Shown: piece after piece, positions 23,701-32,967 of the stretch
Layout of the letters: each line of letters opens with the position of its first letter
Numbering within the stretch: position 1 is the stretch's first letter
Origin: Anthoceros angustus
Taxonomy: Eukaryota > Streptophyta > Anthocerotopsida > Anthocerotales > Anthocerotaceae
DNA: 64,000 nt
Direction: 5' to 3'
NCBI GenBank assembly: GCA_010909165.1
Contig: VJWM01000106.1
Span: forward strand, 744,001 to 808,000
Program-made: the position numbers and the translations under genes
The notes under the pieces: model-generated
The model's input: the letters and a program-made list of their open reading frames with translations, nothing else
Database searches by the model: none
What the model was told of the DNA's origin: nothing

Positions 23701-24620
23701 ACCAGCTTGGCGTCAACAGAACTTCTGTTAGGTGTCCAACAGTCATGTCCACGCTCCAACCAGATGGACAAGGCATCTGGAAACGTTTGAAACCCTAACC
23801 ATGAAAATGGGCAGCGCTAGCGCAACAGCGCCTCACCGTCAGATGCGTTTGAATTGACACTGAGCAGGATTGATCCAGTCCCGTCCTCTGCAACAATACG
23901 GCCATGTGCAACGGCTCTTGGGACGGAGGATGTGTGAACCACAACCGATCCTATGACCCTTTAAATTGCATCTTCACCGTTGGATGCATCAAAGGCAGGC
24001 TGGATGTCGGGAGGCAAACCGCTCTCCCTCGGTTCCCCTTCCCGCTCCCGGTCCCTATTAGGCCTGGACGTACAAGGAGACGTGACTTGTCACTGACCGA
24101 GTGGTTGAGCTCTGGACTCCAATTGAGCACTGTGCATTAGGAGATGCCATAGCCTCTGTCCCCCCAGAAAGGAGGGCTCCCACCAGTTCCACCGTCGTCA
24201 TCGTCAACGGACGGAGGTGCCCGAAGAGCAACAACGCCGGAGCGAGAACTGGTACTAGCACCGGCATTTCATCCTGCTGCTCCGAGACATCCAGGTGCAG
24301 CCCCCGCGCCCGTACTATATGCAGCGGCGCCGAATCCGTGATGCTTCCCGATATCCACGCCGGCAGAGTCCTGACTAGCCAAGAGATTGCTACCTTTTGC
24401 AATCGTTGTATGTTCGATACCCCAGTGAACAGTTGATGTCCCATACGCTTTGATCTGATGCACATACCGGTGACAGTGCAAAGACCTTTTTAAATAGCTA
24501 CAGCGGGCAGGCAATTTGAAATCATCTGCAGCCTTGGATAGAACAATGAAACCTCGATATTCGTCCATGGCTCGAGAAACGGGTGACATTGAAACGCGTT
24601 TTCTGCTTAGGTGTAGTCAC
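20794..24620 (+). repeat. Unit U4: mosaic of shuffled unit segments
   Basis: The segment order is not collinear with U3. Four abrupt joins occur at sequence shared by both parents: GTACTATATGCAGCGG (21,540-21,555), TTGATAGGTATG (about 21,660-21,671), CATGACTCG (21,922-21,930) and GCGCAACAGCG (22,297-22,307). After the last join the sequence follows U3 (to about 23,560) and then repeats 20,794-21,540 at about 23,570-24,310. Coding segments are therefore partial: an exon-2 piece at 21,690-21,930 with one base missing near 21,822, and another at 22,301-22,650. The first segment is absent or starts ATGCCATAG. The unit ends in sequence matching U0 and then the 3' flank of the PPR gene. Confidence 0.75.
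22061..22234 (+). repeat. Three perfect tandem copies of a 58-bp repeat
   Basis: The unit beginning AACCAGCTTGGCGTCAACAG occurs at 22,061-22,118, 22,119-22,176 and 22,177-22,234. The equivalent places at 20,937 and 23,699 hold one copy each. The expansion sits inside the mosaic U4 unit, just before its telo-box. Confidence 0.9.
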
Positions 24621-24774
24621 GATAAGATGCCGTGAACATCTGTGCCTTCAGGGTGCAGATGAAGGAGCAGGCAGACGAGAAGCACCCTTCGGTGAAGAAT
24701 CTGCTTGATAAGAATTAGCAGCCTTCTGGTCTGCCTTTCTTGATATGATGGCCGCACACAAGTGATCTCCTATG

Positions 24775-27700
24775 TCATTGTCGTGGAGGATGGCTTTCAT
24801 GCCCAACCAAAAAACTGTGCACCAGCCCGTTTGTGTCTGTCCACCAGCTCAGACCCGGCTGTTTCCAAGCCCTAATTTTTATCCTCGTGGCCTGCATCTC
24901 CTGTGCCTGCTCCCACATCTGAGCACCTCTATAGATGTTGGACATCAATGCATATGCTGCAGTATCTTTCTTATCTATCTTCACTGCTTCCTCAAAAGCA
25001 TAGCGTGCTACCTCCACATCGCCCAATTTTTGACAAGCACCCAGCAGCGTGTGCCAAACTGCAGCATTTGGTACTACGGGCATTGTTCTTACCAAAGCTA
25101 GTGCCTCCTCAAGTATGCCTGCACGACACAGGATATCTGTCATGCATGTGTAATGCTCCACCGTGGGAGTGATGCTGTACTGTTTGCTCATGGCGGCAAG
25201 GTACTCCCTCCCCTTCTTCACCAGACCTGCATGACAGCATACTGTTAGAATACTCAGAAACGTGGTGGCCACTGGCTGGATGCCATCCTCTTTCATTCTC
25301 TGAACCAAGTCAAACACTGCTTCACTATCCCCTTGGGAGGAGTAGCCTGCAATCAATGCGCTCCAGGCGACGACGTCTCTCTCAGGCAACGAATCAAACA
25401 CCTGCTGTGCATCCAGCATGCACCCAGACTTTCCATACATGTTTATCAAACTGCCAGCTACAAACAGATCAGCTTCAAGCCCTTGCTCTTCAATCTGTGC
25501 ATGCAGCTGCCTTCCAAGATGCAAAGCTGCCAAATTTGAACATGCCTGCAGGAGGAACACAAATGTCAGGGAATTCGGTGCAGCGGTGCCTCCTTCTAGC
25601 ATGGCACTGTAAAGCCAAAGGGCTTCCTGGCTCATGCCGTGCTCGGTATACCCTGCAATTAGAGCGGTCCACGTCACAACATCTTTTTCAACCAGTCCGT
25701 CAAACACTCTTTGCGAAGCATCCAAGCTGCCACACTTTGCATACATGTTGACCAAACTGTTGGCTACAAACAAATCAGCCTGATATCCTCCATCTCTAAT
25801 TTGCACATGGAGCTGCTTCCCTATCTCCAAAGCTTGGGTGCCCACGTTTGTACATGCCTGCAGGAGGCAAACAAATGTCACAGAGTTGGGTACAGAAATG
25901 CCGTCTTCTTGCATGACACGGTAAAGACTAAGAGCTTCCTCCCCTCTGCCCTGCTGGGAATACCCTGCAATTAGGGTAGTCCAGGTCACCACATCTTTTT
26001 CACCAAGACCATCAAACACTCTCTGAGCATCTTCCAAGCTGCCACATTTGGCATACATGTTTACCAAACTGTTGGCTAGACGCACATCAGTCTGATGTCC
26101 CTGTTCCCTAATTTGAGAATGAAGCTGCTTCCCCATCTCCAAAGCAGGGGAGCCCACACCTGCACATGCCTGCAGGAGGCACGCAATTGTCACTGAATTG
26201 GGTGTAGTGATGCCCTCTTCTTGCATAGCATTGTAGAGGCGAAGGGCTTCCAGGTTCATACCCTGCTGGGAATACCCTGCAATCATGGCATTCCACGTGA
26301 CCACATTTTTTCTATCAAGTTCACCAAACAATCTCTGAGCATCCTCCAGACTGCCACACTTAGCATACATGCTTACCAAGCTGCTGGCTATAAATGCATC
26401 AGCTTGATGTCCTAGTTCTCTGAGATTCCCATGAATCTGCTTCCCTGTCTCCAAAGCTGGGGTTCCTATGCTTGCACATGCCTGCAGGAGGCAGACGAAA
26501 GTCACAGAATTGGGTACCGTGATGCCTACTGCTTGCATCCGACTGTAGAGATGGAGGGCTTCCTGCCCCATCCCCTGCTGGGCATACCCTGCAATTAGAG
26601 ACGTCCATGTCACCACATCTTTGTGACCAAGTCCGTCAAACAGTTGCTGAGCATCCTCCATGCTGCCACACTTCGCATACATGTTTACCAAACTGTTGGC
26701 CACACCTGCAACAGATTGGTCTCCTCTTTTGCTGATTTGTGCATGAAGCCGCTTCCCCACCTCCAACGCTGCACTGCCTACACTTGCACATGCCTGTAGA
26801 AGGCACACAAATGTCACCAAGTCGGGTTCAACTATCCCTTCTTCTTGCATATCTTTGTAGAGTTGAAGGGCTTCCTGGCCCATGCCCTGCTGGGAATAAC
26901 CTCCGATAAGAGCAGTCCAAGTCACCACATCCTTCCTATCAAGTCCGACAAACACGCTGTGAGCATCCTCTACGCTGCCACACTTTGCATACATATCGAC
27001 CAAACTGTTGGCTACAACCACATCAGCTTGATGCCCTTGTTCCCTAATTTGTGTGTGAAGCTGCTTACCGATCTCCAAACCTGCAATGCCCACACTTGCA
27101 CATGCATTCAGGAGGTAAACAAATGTCATGGGATGGGGGACAGGGATGCCCTCATCTTGCATGGCACTGTAAAGGTGAAGGGCTTCCTGGCCCATGCCCT
27201 GCTGGGAGTACCCCGATATCATGGCATTCCACGTCACCACATCCTTCTGACTAATTCCATCAAATACGTCCTGAGCATCTTCCACGCTGCCACACTTTGC
27301 ATACATGTTTACCAAACTGTTGGCTACAAAGACATGACCTTGTAGCCCTCGTTCTGTAATCTGTGCATGGATTTCCTTCCCTGTCTCCAACGCTGGGGTG
27401 CCCACACTTGCGCATGCCTGCAAGAGGCACACAAACGTCACAGAATCAGGTGCAGCCATCTCTGCTCGCATAACACTGTACAATCGCAGGGCTTCCTGGC
27501 CCATGCCCTGCTGCGAGTACCCTGCTATCATGGCATTCCATGTTACCACATCCTTCCGACAAAGTCCATCGAAGACTCGCTGGGCATCTTCCAAGCTCCC
27601 GCACTTTGCATACATGTCCACCAAGCCGCTACAGACAAACAAATCAGGCTCAACCCCACTGGCCACCACATCTGCATGCACCTGTTGCCCAGCTTCCAAG

Positions 27701-28428
27701 TCTAACCCCCTTGCACAAGCTTGAAGGGCCGCCACAAACACATGACCATCTGGCTTCACGTTGGACCCCCGCATCCGACGATACAGCTGTATGGCCTGCT
27801 TCTCTTCTCCATACTTCACATGCGCAGAAATGATGGAAGACCACATGAAGGCATCAGGTACAGCAACCAATGCAAACACATCCATCGCATCTTGCAACCT
27901 TCCATGTGAAGCATACATTCGCAGGATGTGATTGCACAGGAACGTATCCGACTCGCACCCCATACTCACCATTAAAGCATGGACTCTGCGACCTAAAACT
28001 ATATCCCTCTTCATCACACATTTCCTCACAACACCATGAAAGAGAGATCTCGAAATACAACTCCTCTCTATCTGCACCAGAACACCCAAAGCCTCAACAG
28101 CCTCTGTCACACGGCCCTGCTCACAAAGCCTGCTCACGGTTTCAGCAGTCACGCCAATTTCATACCCTGCAGGCCTAATCCTACGAGGGTCACCATCTTC
28201 CAGCTCCTGGCCACGGCCCCGAACTGGCTTTCCTGCAAAGGTGCTGCAGCTCGTAGCTTCCGTGTTTGCCTTCGGCTGGTTCCTGGAAATCACAGTCACG
28301 TGAGAGAAAGACCTTAAACCAGTACCTGTCAACCCACCAGGTTCTTTGGTCCAGGGAAGCTGACCCCTCAGAGGATCCAGTTGTCCTTGCCTTGTGCGTG
28401 ACTCAATTGCCACGCTCCAGGCAGCCAT
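24775..28428 (-). CDS. PLS-class pentatricopeptide repeat protein with E/E+ tail
   Basis: This is a single open frame of 1,217 residues with no intron. The first 110 or so residues are basic and Ser/Thr-rich without repeats (for example GLRSFSHVTVISRNQ) and are probably an organelle transit peptide. Nine P-L-S triplets follow, recognisable by the repeated MYAKCGSxEDAQ helix (MYASHGRLQDA in the first, MYGKSGCMLDA in the last), KDVVTWNAMIAGYSQQGMGQ, VTFVCLLQACASVG and GKQLHAQI. The C-terminus reads HYTCMTDILCRAG, AAVWHTLLGAC and GLSWWTDTNGLVHSFLVGHE, then SHPPRQ and stop. This is the E and E+ region; the frame ends where a DYW deaminase domain would begin, so the HxE and zinc-binding motifs are absent. 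PLS proteins with E tails select C-to-U editing sites in plastid or mitochondrial RNA and rely on a DYW partner. The middle triplets are unusually alike, suggesting recent internal duplication. The start at 28,428 is the first ATG of the frame. Confidence 0.92.
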   Translation of the reverse strand: MAAWSVAIESRTRQGQLDPLRGQLPWTKEPGGLTGTGLRSFSHVTVISRNQPKANTEATSCSTFAGKPVRGRGQELEDGDPRRIRPAGYEIGVTAETVSRLCEQGRVTEAVEALGVLVQIERSCISRSLFHGVVRKCVMKRDIVLGRRVHALMVSMGCESDTFLCNHILRMYASHGRLQDAMDVFALVAVPDAFMWSSIISAHVKYGEEKQAIQLYRRMRGSNVKPDGHVFVAALQACARGLDLEAGQQVHADVVASGVEPDLFVCSGLVDMYAKCGSLEDAQRVFDGLCRKDVVTWNAMIAGYSQQGMGQEALRLYSVMRAEMAAPDSVTFVCLLQACASVGTPALETGKEIHAQITERGLQGHVFVANSLVNMYAKCGSVEDAQDVFDGISQKDVVTWNAMISGYSQQGMGQEALHLYSAMQDEGIPVPHPMTFVYLLNACASVGIAGLEIGKQLHTQIREQGHQADVVVANSLVDMYAKCGSVEDAHSVFVGLDRKDVVTWTALIGGYSQQGMGQEALQLYKDMQEEGIVEPDLVTFVCLLQACASVGSAALEVGKRLHAQISKRGDQSVAGVANSLVNMYAKCGSMEDAQQLFDGLGHKDVVTWTSLIAGYAQQGMGQEALHLYSRMQAVGITVPNSVTFVCLLQACASIGTPALETGKQIHGNLRELGHQADAFIASSLVSMYAKCGSLEDAQRLFGELDRKNVVTWNAMIAGYSQQGMNLEALRLYNAMQEEGITTPNSVTIACLLQACAGVGSPALEMGKQLHSQIREQGHQTDVRLANSLVNMYAKCGSLEDAQRVFDGLGEKDVVTWTTLIAGYSQQGRGEEALSLYRVMQEDGISVPNSVTFVCLLQACTNVGTQALEIGKQLHVQIRDGGYQADLFVANSLVNMYAKCGSLDASQRVFDGLVEKDVVTWTALIAGYTEHGMSQEALWLYSAMLEGGTAAPNSLTFVFLLQACSNLAALHLGRQLHAQIEEQGLEADLFVAGSLINMYGKSGCMLDAQQVFDSLPERDVVAWSALIAGYSSQGDSEAVFDLVQRMKEDGIQPVATTFLSILTVCCHAGLVKKGREYLAAMSKQYSITPTVEHYTCMTDILCRAGILEEALALVRTMPVVPNAAVWHTLLGACQKLGDVEVARYAFEEAVKIDKKDTAAYALMSNIYRGAQMWEQAQEMQATRIKIRAWKQPGLSWWTDTNGLVHSFLVGHESHPPRQ

Positions 28429-28699
28429 GGCTCCATCAGGCCTCTATAGAACCCGTTTCGATGGCGAGAAAGAAGAATACATAGAGTTCATTATAAATTG
28501 GAGCATTTTAATTTGATTCACAAAAGCCCAAAGGTCGGAACCCATGAGGCTCTCCTCCGCTTCCATGTTCGCATCTCTAGAACCATCGAGAATTTTCGGT
28601 CTGAGAGATTTTCTCTCCGGTGGACTCTTGCTTTGCGTCCCCGGAGCCCTACCACTGCAGGGATTGCAAGCCAGCTGCAGCTAGCCGTGGAAAAACAAT

Positions 28700-29815
28700 G
28701 TATCACCTTCCAGGCCTCATGCCTCAATGCCTTACATATGCTGCAGTGAAATGCTGAAATTCAAGATGCGTCCTCCGCATTGTCAAACGACGTGAGCAGA
28801 TGTAGTTCCCATGGCGGATTGTCTTAAGCTGCACAAGGCATCCTTTGCTGTTTCGCAGGTGTCTGCGTGCATGAATCGACAAGGTCCTGATCCACCGAGC
28901 CGCTCGAGATCGCTGTTGGCATCGGAAATGGTAGTATTCAGTGGAAAAGAATTTTTCATAGAGGGAAAACGAAACATGCAGGGATAGAGAAGCCAGGCTA
29001 TGTTCCGGGAACAGATGATTTGAACTCCAATGAACTTGGCATCAACGTCTCGTGGATATCCAACGATCATGTCCACGCTCCAGGCAGACGGATAAGGCCC
29101 CTAGAGGATAGATTGGAGAACTTTGGATGTGTAGATGCTCTCATCATATGTGCATTGTTGAAATCCTTGAATGCACTGCAGCAGACTAGCTGAGAATGTG
29201 CTTTACGTGATTTCGTCCATGTGCTCGCTGTTCTAAGACTGTGGTATGATCACCTCTGGTGTTCGCAAATGCCAGCAGTCAACCTGCTGGATTGTTTCGT
29301 CCAATTTGGCCTGTCAAAGTCATGCTGTGCGCCTGCATCTCGATTCCTCCTGCGTATTCCGTCTGGGAAGCTTGCGAACAACCCCAAGCACGAGATCTTA
29401 GCGATCGTCGATCGGATCCATTTCCGACACTTCGCAATGCTGGCAAACATTTACCAGAAATTGCAAATATGCGAGGAGGTGGTTACTAGGAGCTACTTCC
29501 TCTCCACAAACTAGGGCTCGAGAAACGGGTGACAGTGGAAAGACCTCTTGAATAGCTAAAACCAGGGACCCTGGGAATGCCAGAGCAGGCAGGTTCCAAT
29601 GTTTCCGTAGGTCAGCAAAAGCAGCTCAGCCATGGGAAAGAGCAATGGAATCCCGATATACATCCTAGACTCGAAAAACGGGTGACACCGCAAGCACCTC
29701 TTCAACACCTACAACAGTACGAACTGCAAAAAACTGGTTTCAGCGGATCCTTAGCCAAGCCAAAGTAGCTGCAGCCTTGGAAAAAGCAATGGATCGCCCT
29801 TTAAATGGTAGCTCG
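28700..29815 (+). pseudogene. Diverged tandem-family unit U5
   Basis: This shares with the array the ATCGACAAGGTCCTGATCCACC block (28,876 on), the GAATGTGCTTTACGTGATTT segment (29,191 on), TGGTATGATCACCTCTG before ATGCCAGC, the small second frame (29,221-29,514, with SGKLANN and HFRHFAMLAN), and the internal repeats CTCGAGAAACGGGTGACA. The first coding segment and the PPDCECxYC segment are missing, with the second frame fused directly behind the MPAVNLLDC start. It is on the far side of the PPR gene from U4, so the PPR gene lies inside the family cluster. Confidence 0.6.
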
Positions 29816-29847
29816 CGTTAGTTAGAACTTTCATGTCAGGCAGCTGA

Positions 29848-31618
29848 CTATCTTCCCCGGAATCGAAGATAGTTGTCATCGTTGATTTCCGAGCTGACAT
29901 GTGAACATGCACTGCTTGAAGCAGCATCTGTGCTCCTTCCTCGGCGCCCTGCACTATATCCCGGCAGAAAGACGGGTTCAGTCGACACTTTGAGAGAGCC
30001 CACAGCTGCAGGGCAACAACTGGCCAAATTTCCACTGGATGATGAGGACTCAGTTGAAACACTGTTGCTGGATAGGGACATAAGAGGTAACAATGATGAA
30101 CTTCTGCACTTGAGACCTGAGACACCACCAAAACCACCAGCAAAACCTCCCAGGGCTCGCCGGGATACCGGCTCCTCCGCTCTCTGGCTGCTCATCACAT
30201 TGCCAGTAGAATCCCTGCTTGCCTCAAAAAGCTCCGGGTAGAATATATGCCACATCTGTCTGGACAGGGAAGACCTGTACGACTGGAAGGACGGAGCCTG
30301 TGAGCGGTCCCCCATGAGGTCATCTAATAGCCACCGCGGGAGGGACATGAGAAAACCTGAGCGCGACCTACGGTCTAGAACATATATCAACAAGATCCCG
30401 ATGAAGTGGCCTATCAAACTTGTCGCCAACAGCCATGGAGCAGACCTATAATTTGCTGAAACTAAGATTGCTAATGCTTGGCAGCCAAAGCCAAAAGCCC
30501 GCAGTTTTAGATGAATACTGCACAACAGGGTCAAAGTGACACAACAGGGTGAGTTTAGGAGCTACATTCGTCACTTTGAGGGACAGGAAAGAGCGGCCAT
30601 AAATCTGTCTCACATGTATGGTAGCTTGTAGGCGAAACTCATGTAAATTGGAGGAATCATCAGCTGGCCGATGAATACCCGCAGATCCTGCAAAAAGAGT
30701 CACCAAATAAACGGAAGAAGCTGAGTACAAAAGGACTGAGTGCAGAAGGAGCGTAGCGCAAGAAACCCGTCCCGCTCATCAATCTGAGAGTTTTGGGAGC
30801 TTACGTCGGCTTTGACAAGTAGCTGCAGACTCTCCAATATCCACAAGAGTGAGGCAAACCACCAGCATACTGTTCCGCGGTTGCTCCTATACCTGCAACC
30901 GGTGCCAGACATCAAATTCAAGAAACAAGCTCGGCAGCGAGAAAACCAAACCTTGAGCAGCGGCACGCAAATGCGATGGAAGACGTACCAAGCCGGGAAG
31001 CTCAACTGCACAGCGAAAACAACCGTGCACAGGACAGCGATGCACAGGTTGCACAGCACACACGTGTAGAAGCCCGACGCGGTAGCCGAGGCAAGAGGCC
31101 ACTGCCGCAGCACAAGAAGAACGGTCAAGAGCCGGGGTCCGAGAAGAGCGCAGCTGGCGCGCAGCGGCCAGCAGGCTGCCTACATTGCGGCGGCGCGGAA
31201 AGGAAAAAAGTGCAGGCACAAGAAGGCAAGTCCACCGTACCCCGCAGGCGAGGCGGACGCCAGAGAGAGCCAGAAGCAGCAGCGGGACAGCGGCCCAGAG
31301 TCTACACAGCGACGCCACATGGTCACGGTTATCGCAATTGGTGTTGCACTTCCTGTGGTAGGCTGCTTCCAATCTGGCATCACGGAATTCCAAGGTCCAG
31401 CATCGCACGGAAGTGGCGGGCGGCGCAGCGCGGGCTCGGACTCGGACTCGGCTCCCCTGCCGCTCCCCTGGCCGCGAGCGCGGCGGCAGCCTCCACCGCC
31501 GCCTGCACCTGCGCCCGCCCCTCGATCTCCGCCTCCGTGGCCGCGTCCCCGGGCGCGCTCGTAGAGCTCCCCTGTCCTGCTCCGCGCTCAGGCTGAGGCC
31601 GAGCAGCGTATCCGACAT
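29848..31618 (-). CDS. Multi-pass membrane protein, family not recognised
   Basis: Three 3' exons join in frame: the exon ending at 30,805 (…ESLQLLVKAD), 30,687-30,614 (DLRVFIGQLMIPPIYMSF…) and 30,517-29,848 (IHLKLRAFGFGCQALAIL…), with GT-AG introns of 117 and 96 nt. Hydrophobic segments include FYTCVLCNLCIAVLCTVVFA, WWFASLLWILESLQLL, the FIGQLMIPPIYMSFAYKLPY stretch and LLATSLIGHFIGILLIYVL. After these comes RWLLDDLMGD and a Ser/Gly-rich soluble tail of about 150 residues ending FRGR. The N-terminal part is uncertain. Two GC-rich frames overlap between 31,128 and 31,618. An ATG at 31,618 (MSDTLLGLSLSAEQ) is one possible start, and an intron near 31,195-31,115 (GTAGGCAG…GCGGCAG) may join it to the membrane part. 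I do not know the family. Confidence 0.6.
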
Positions 31619-32353
31619 CGCTCCCGCTCCCGCTCCGGCTGCGTCCCCGGCCCAGCCCGGCAGCCAGGCGCGGCCGGCGCCCTCCCGCAGGCCGAGCAGG
31701 CATCACCCTCGCCGCTGGCCGCGCGCGGCATGCACACACGCAAGAATGCGCTGCAGTCTGGACCCCTCGCCGCCGCACGCTTCACGCTCCGCGCGTCACG
31801 CTCCGATCGGAGATGGAAATGCGAGTGCCGGAGCAAGCACCGCCAGAGGCCCGGGACGCGGCAGGCACAGGCACAGGCAAAGGCAAAGGCAAAGGCAAAG
31901 GAAGAATCGGATCCGGCTGCTGCGAGTGCCTTCCTCCGGAAGTACGGGACCCCTCGGCCTCGCCCGCAGTCACTGCAAGAGAGAGGCGCACGTATAGGCC
32001 GGCCGCTGACAAGGCGGCCGCGTCAGCAGGATGCCGTGGCGGCGAAACTGGCGCAACCACGAAGGATTGACAGATTGGGGAAAGTGTGGGGCACAGCGCG
32101 TGCTGCCCGTGCGCGCCACCACGAGTTCCATCTGGAGCAACCCCAATCATGTTCGCTCAAATATAGCTTCTTTCACACGAGCCGCGCCCAACAGGATACG
32201 CTGTCAGCTTTTGGAAGTTATTGTGAAAAGCGCAAAAAGGCCGCGTACGGACAGGACCCCTCACTGTATACATCCTGTACATAATTTGGACTTTATACCT
32301 TCATCAAAATACATATGTATATATAAAAAACAAGGCCACATCCTCACACTTGC
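31619..32353. other. GC-rich promoter-side region with a hexamer repeat
   Basis: This lies upstream of the membrane-protein gene (minus) and tRNA-Trp (plus). At 31,862-31,902 the hexamer GGCACA/GGCAAA is repeated about seven times (CAGGCAAAGGCAAAGGCAAA). Open frames exist on both strands but are compositional (Arg/Ala-rich) and show no domain. GC content falls sharply after about 32,280. Confidence 0.5.
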
Positions 32354-32425
32354 GGATCCGTGGCGCAATGGTAGCGCGTCTGACTCCAGATCAGAAGGTT
32401 GCGTGTTCGATTCACGTCGGGTTCA
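32354..32425 (+). tRNA. tRNA-Trp (anticodon CCA)
   Basis: The 72-nt gene folds as a cloverleaf. The acceptor stem GGATCCG pairs with CGGGTTC, followed by discriminator A. The D-arm is TGGCGCAATGGTAGCG, the anticodon loop CTCCAGA carries CCA, and the T-loop is TTCGATT. No CCA is encoded at the 3' end, as expected for a nuclear gene. It lies in a gap between the membrane-protein gene and the broken COA1-like copy. Confidence 0.95.
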
Positions 32426-32429
32426 TAGG

Positions 32430-32960
32430 CACCGTCGGCATCGATTTTTTATCTTTTACGATTTCATTTCATGTGACATCAGGTATTCGTCTGGTCTGTC
32501 ACACAACCTAACGGCAACCTTTCGGGCTGCCTGATTGTGCACTTATTGTGCCGTGACGGCAAGAGGGGCGTCAGCGGCAGAAACCAGCGGTCTGGGATAT
32601 CTTTGTCCACGATAGCGCCCACAGTGGGCCACGCGGCCTTGCAGACTCCACGGCGGGGGTGATAGACAGAGGATGCTGTCCTGTTTTCCCGGGAGTTTGT
32701 CGGCTCTTGTCGCGGTATCGACGGCAGCCAGGGAGGGTTCCGATGCAGGGATGTCAGGAGTAAGATACCTATATCTGTGCATGAATCTGGCTTTTGGCAT
32801 TTCCAAAACTCCGCCGACCAGCGAGGCAATAAACAATCTCTGTAGTCCGCCAGACTATCTGGAGCGAAGAGATCTACATCCGGGAGGCTTCGGCGAAAAT
32901 CGGATGAGAGGATTGCCTATACTTGCCGGACGGCGGTTATCTCGCACACAGAGTGCCTCC
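32430..32960. other. Intergenic; no gene seen
   Basis: There is no convincing open frame. A stretch at about 32,815-32,960 matches 40,740-40,890 and marks the distal edge of the segmental duplication that includes the COA1-like gene. Confidence 0.5.
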
Positions 32961-32967
32961 CGCCTAC

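Larger units (their letters stand above)
13590..24620 (+). repeat. Tandem array of 2.2-2.7-kb units (U1-U4)
   Basis: Units start with the block ACTCGACAAGGTCCTGATCC and AGAAGCCAA(C/G)CCTTGTCTTAGC. Unit starts are about 13,590 (U1), 16,295 (U2), 18,515 (U3), 20,794 (U4, rearranged) and a repeat start at 23,570. Each complete unit has, in order: this block, a telo-box (AAACCCTAA), a CT-rich leader, a protein-coding segment of about 850 bp, a second conserved open frame, a block of about 115-bp internal repeats, and in U1 and U2 an AAG microsatellite. U1 and U2 are nearly identical to each other, as are U3 and U4. The two pairs differ clearly, which suggests two ancestral types each duplicated later. 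Diverged units lie outside at 9.8-11 kb and 28.7-29.8 kb. Confidence 0.85.

Noticed and set aside
13836-23798. AAACCCTAA words as interstitial telomere repeats
   Set aside because: Only single copies occur at each site, always at the same place in the family unit. They fit a telo-box promoter motif, not telomeric DNA.
24772-28060. Plus-strand frames of 60-166 residues across the PPR gene
   Set aside because: They are antisense shadows of the repetitive PPR coding sequence.
31380-32284. Ala/Arg-rich frames on both strands near the GGCAAA hexamer
   Set aside because: They are low-complexity translations of GC-rich promoter DNA. The only supported gene nearby is the minus-strand membrane protein.
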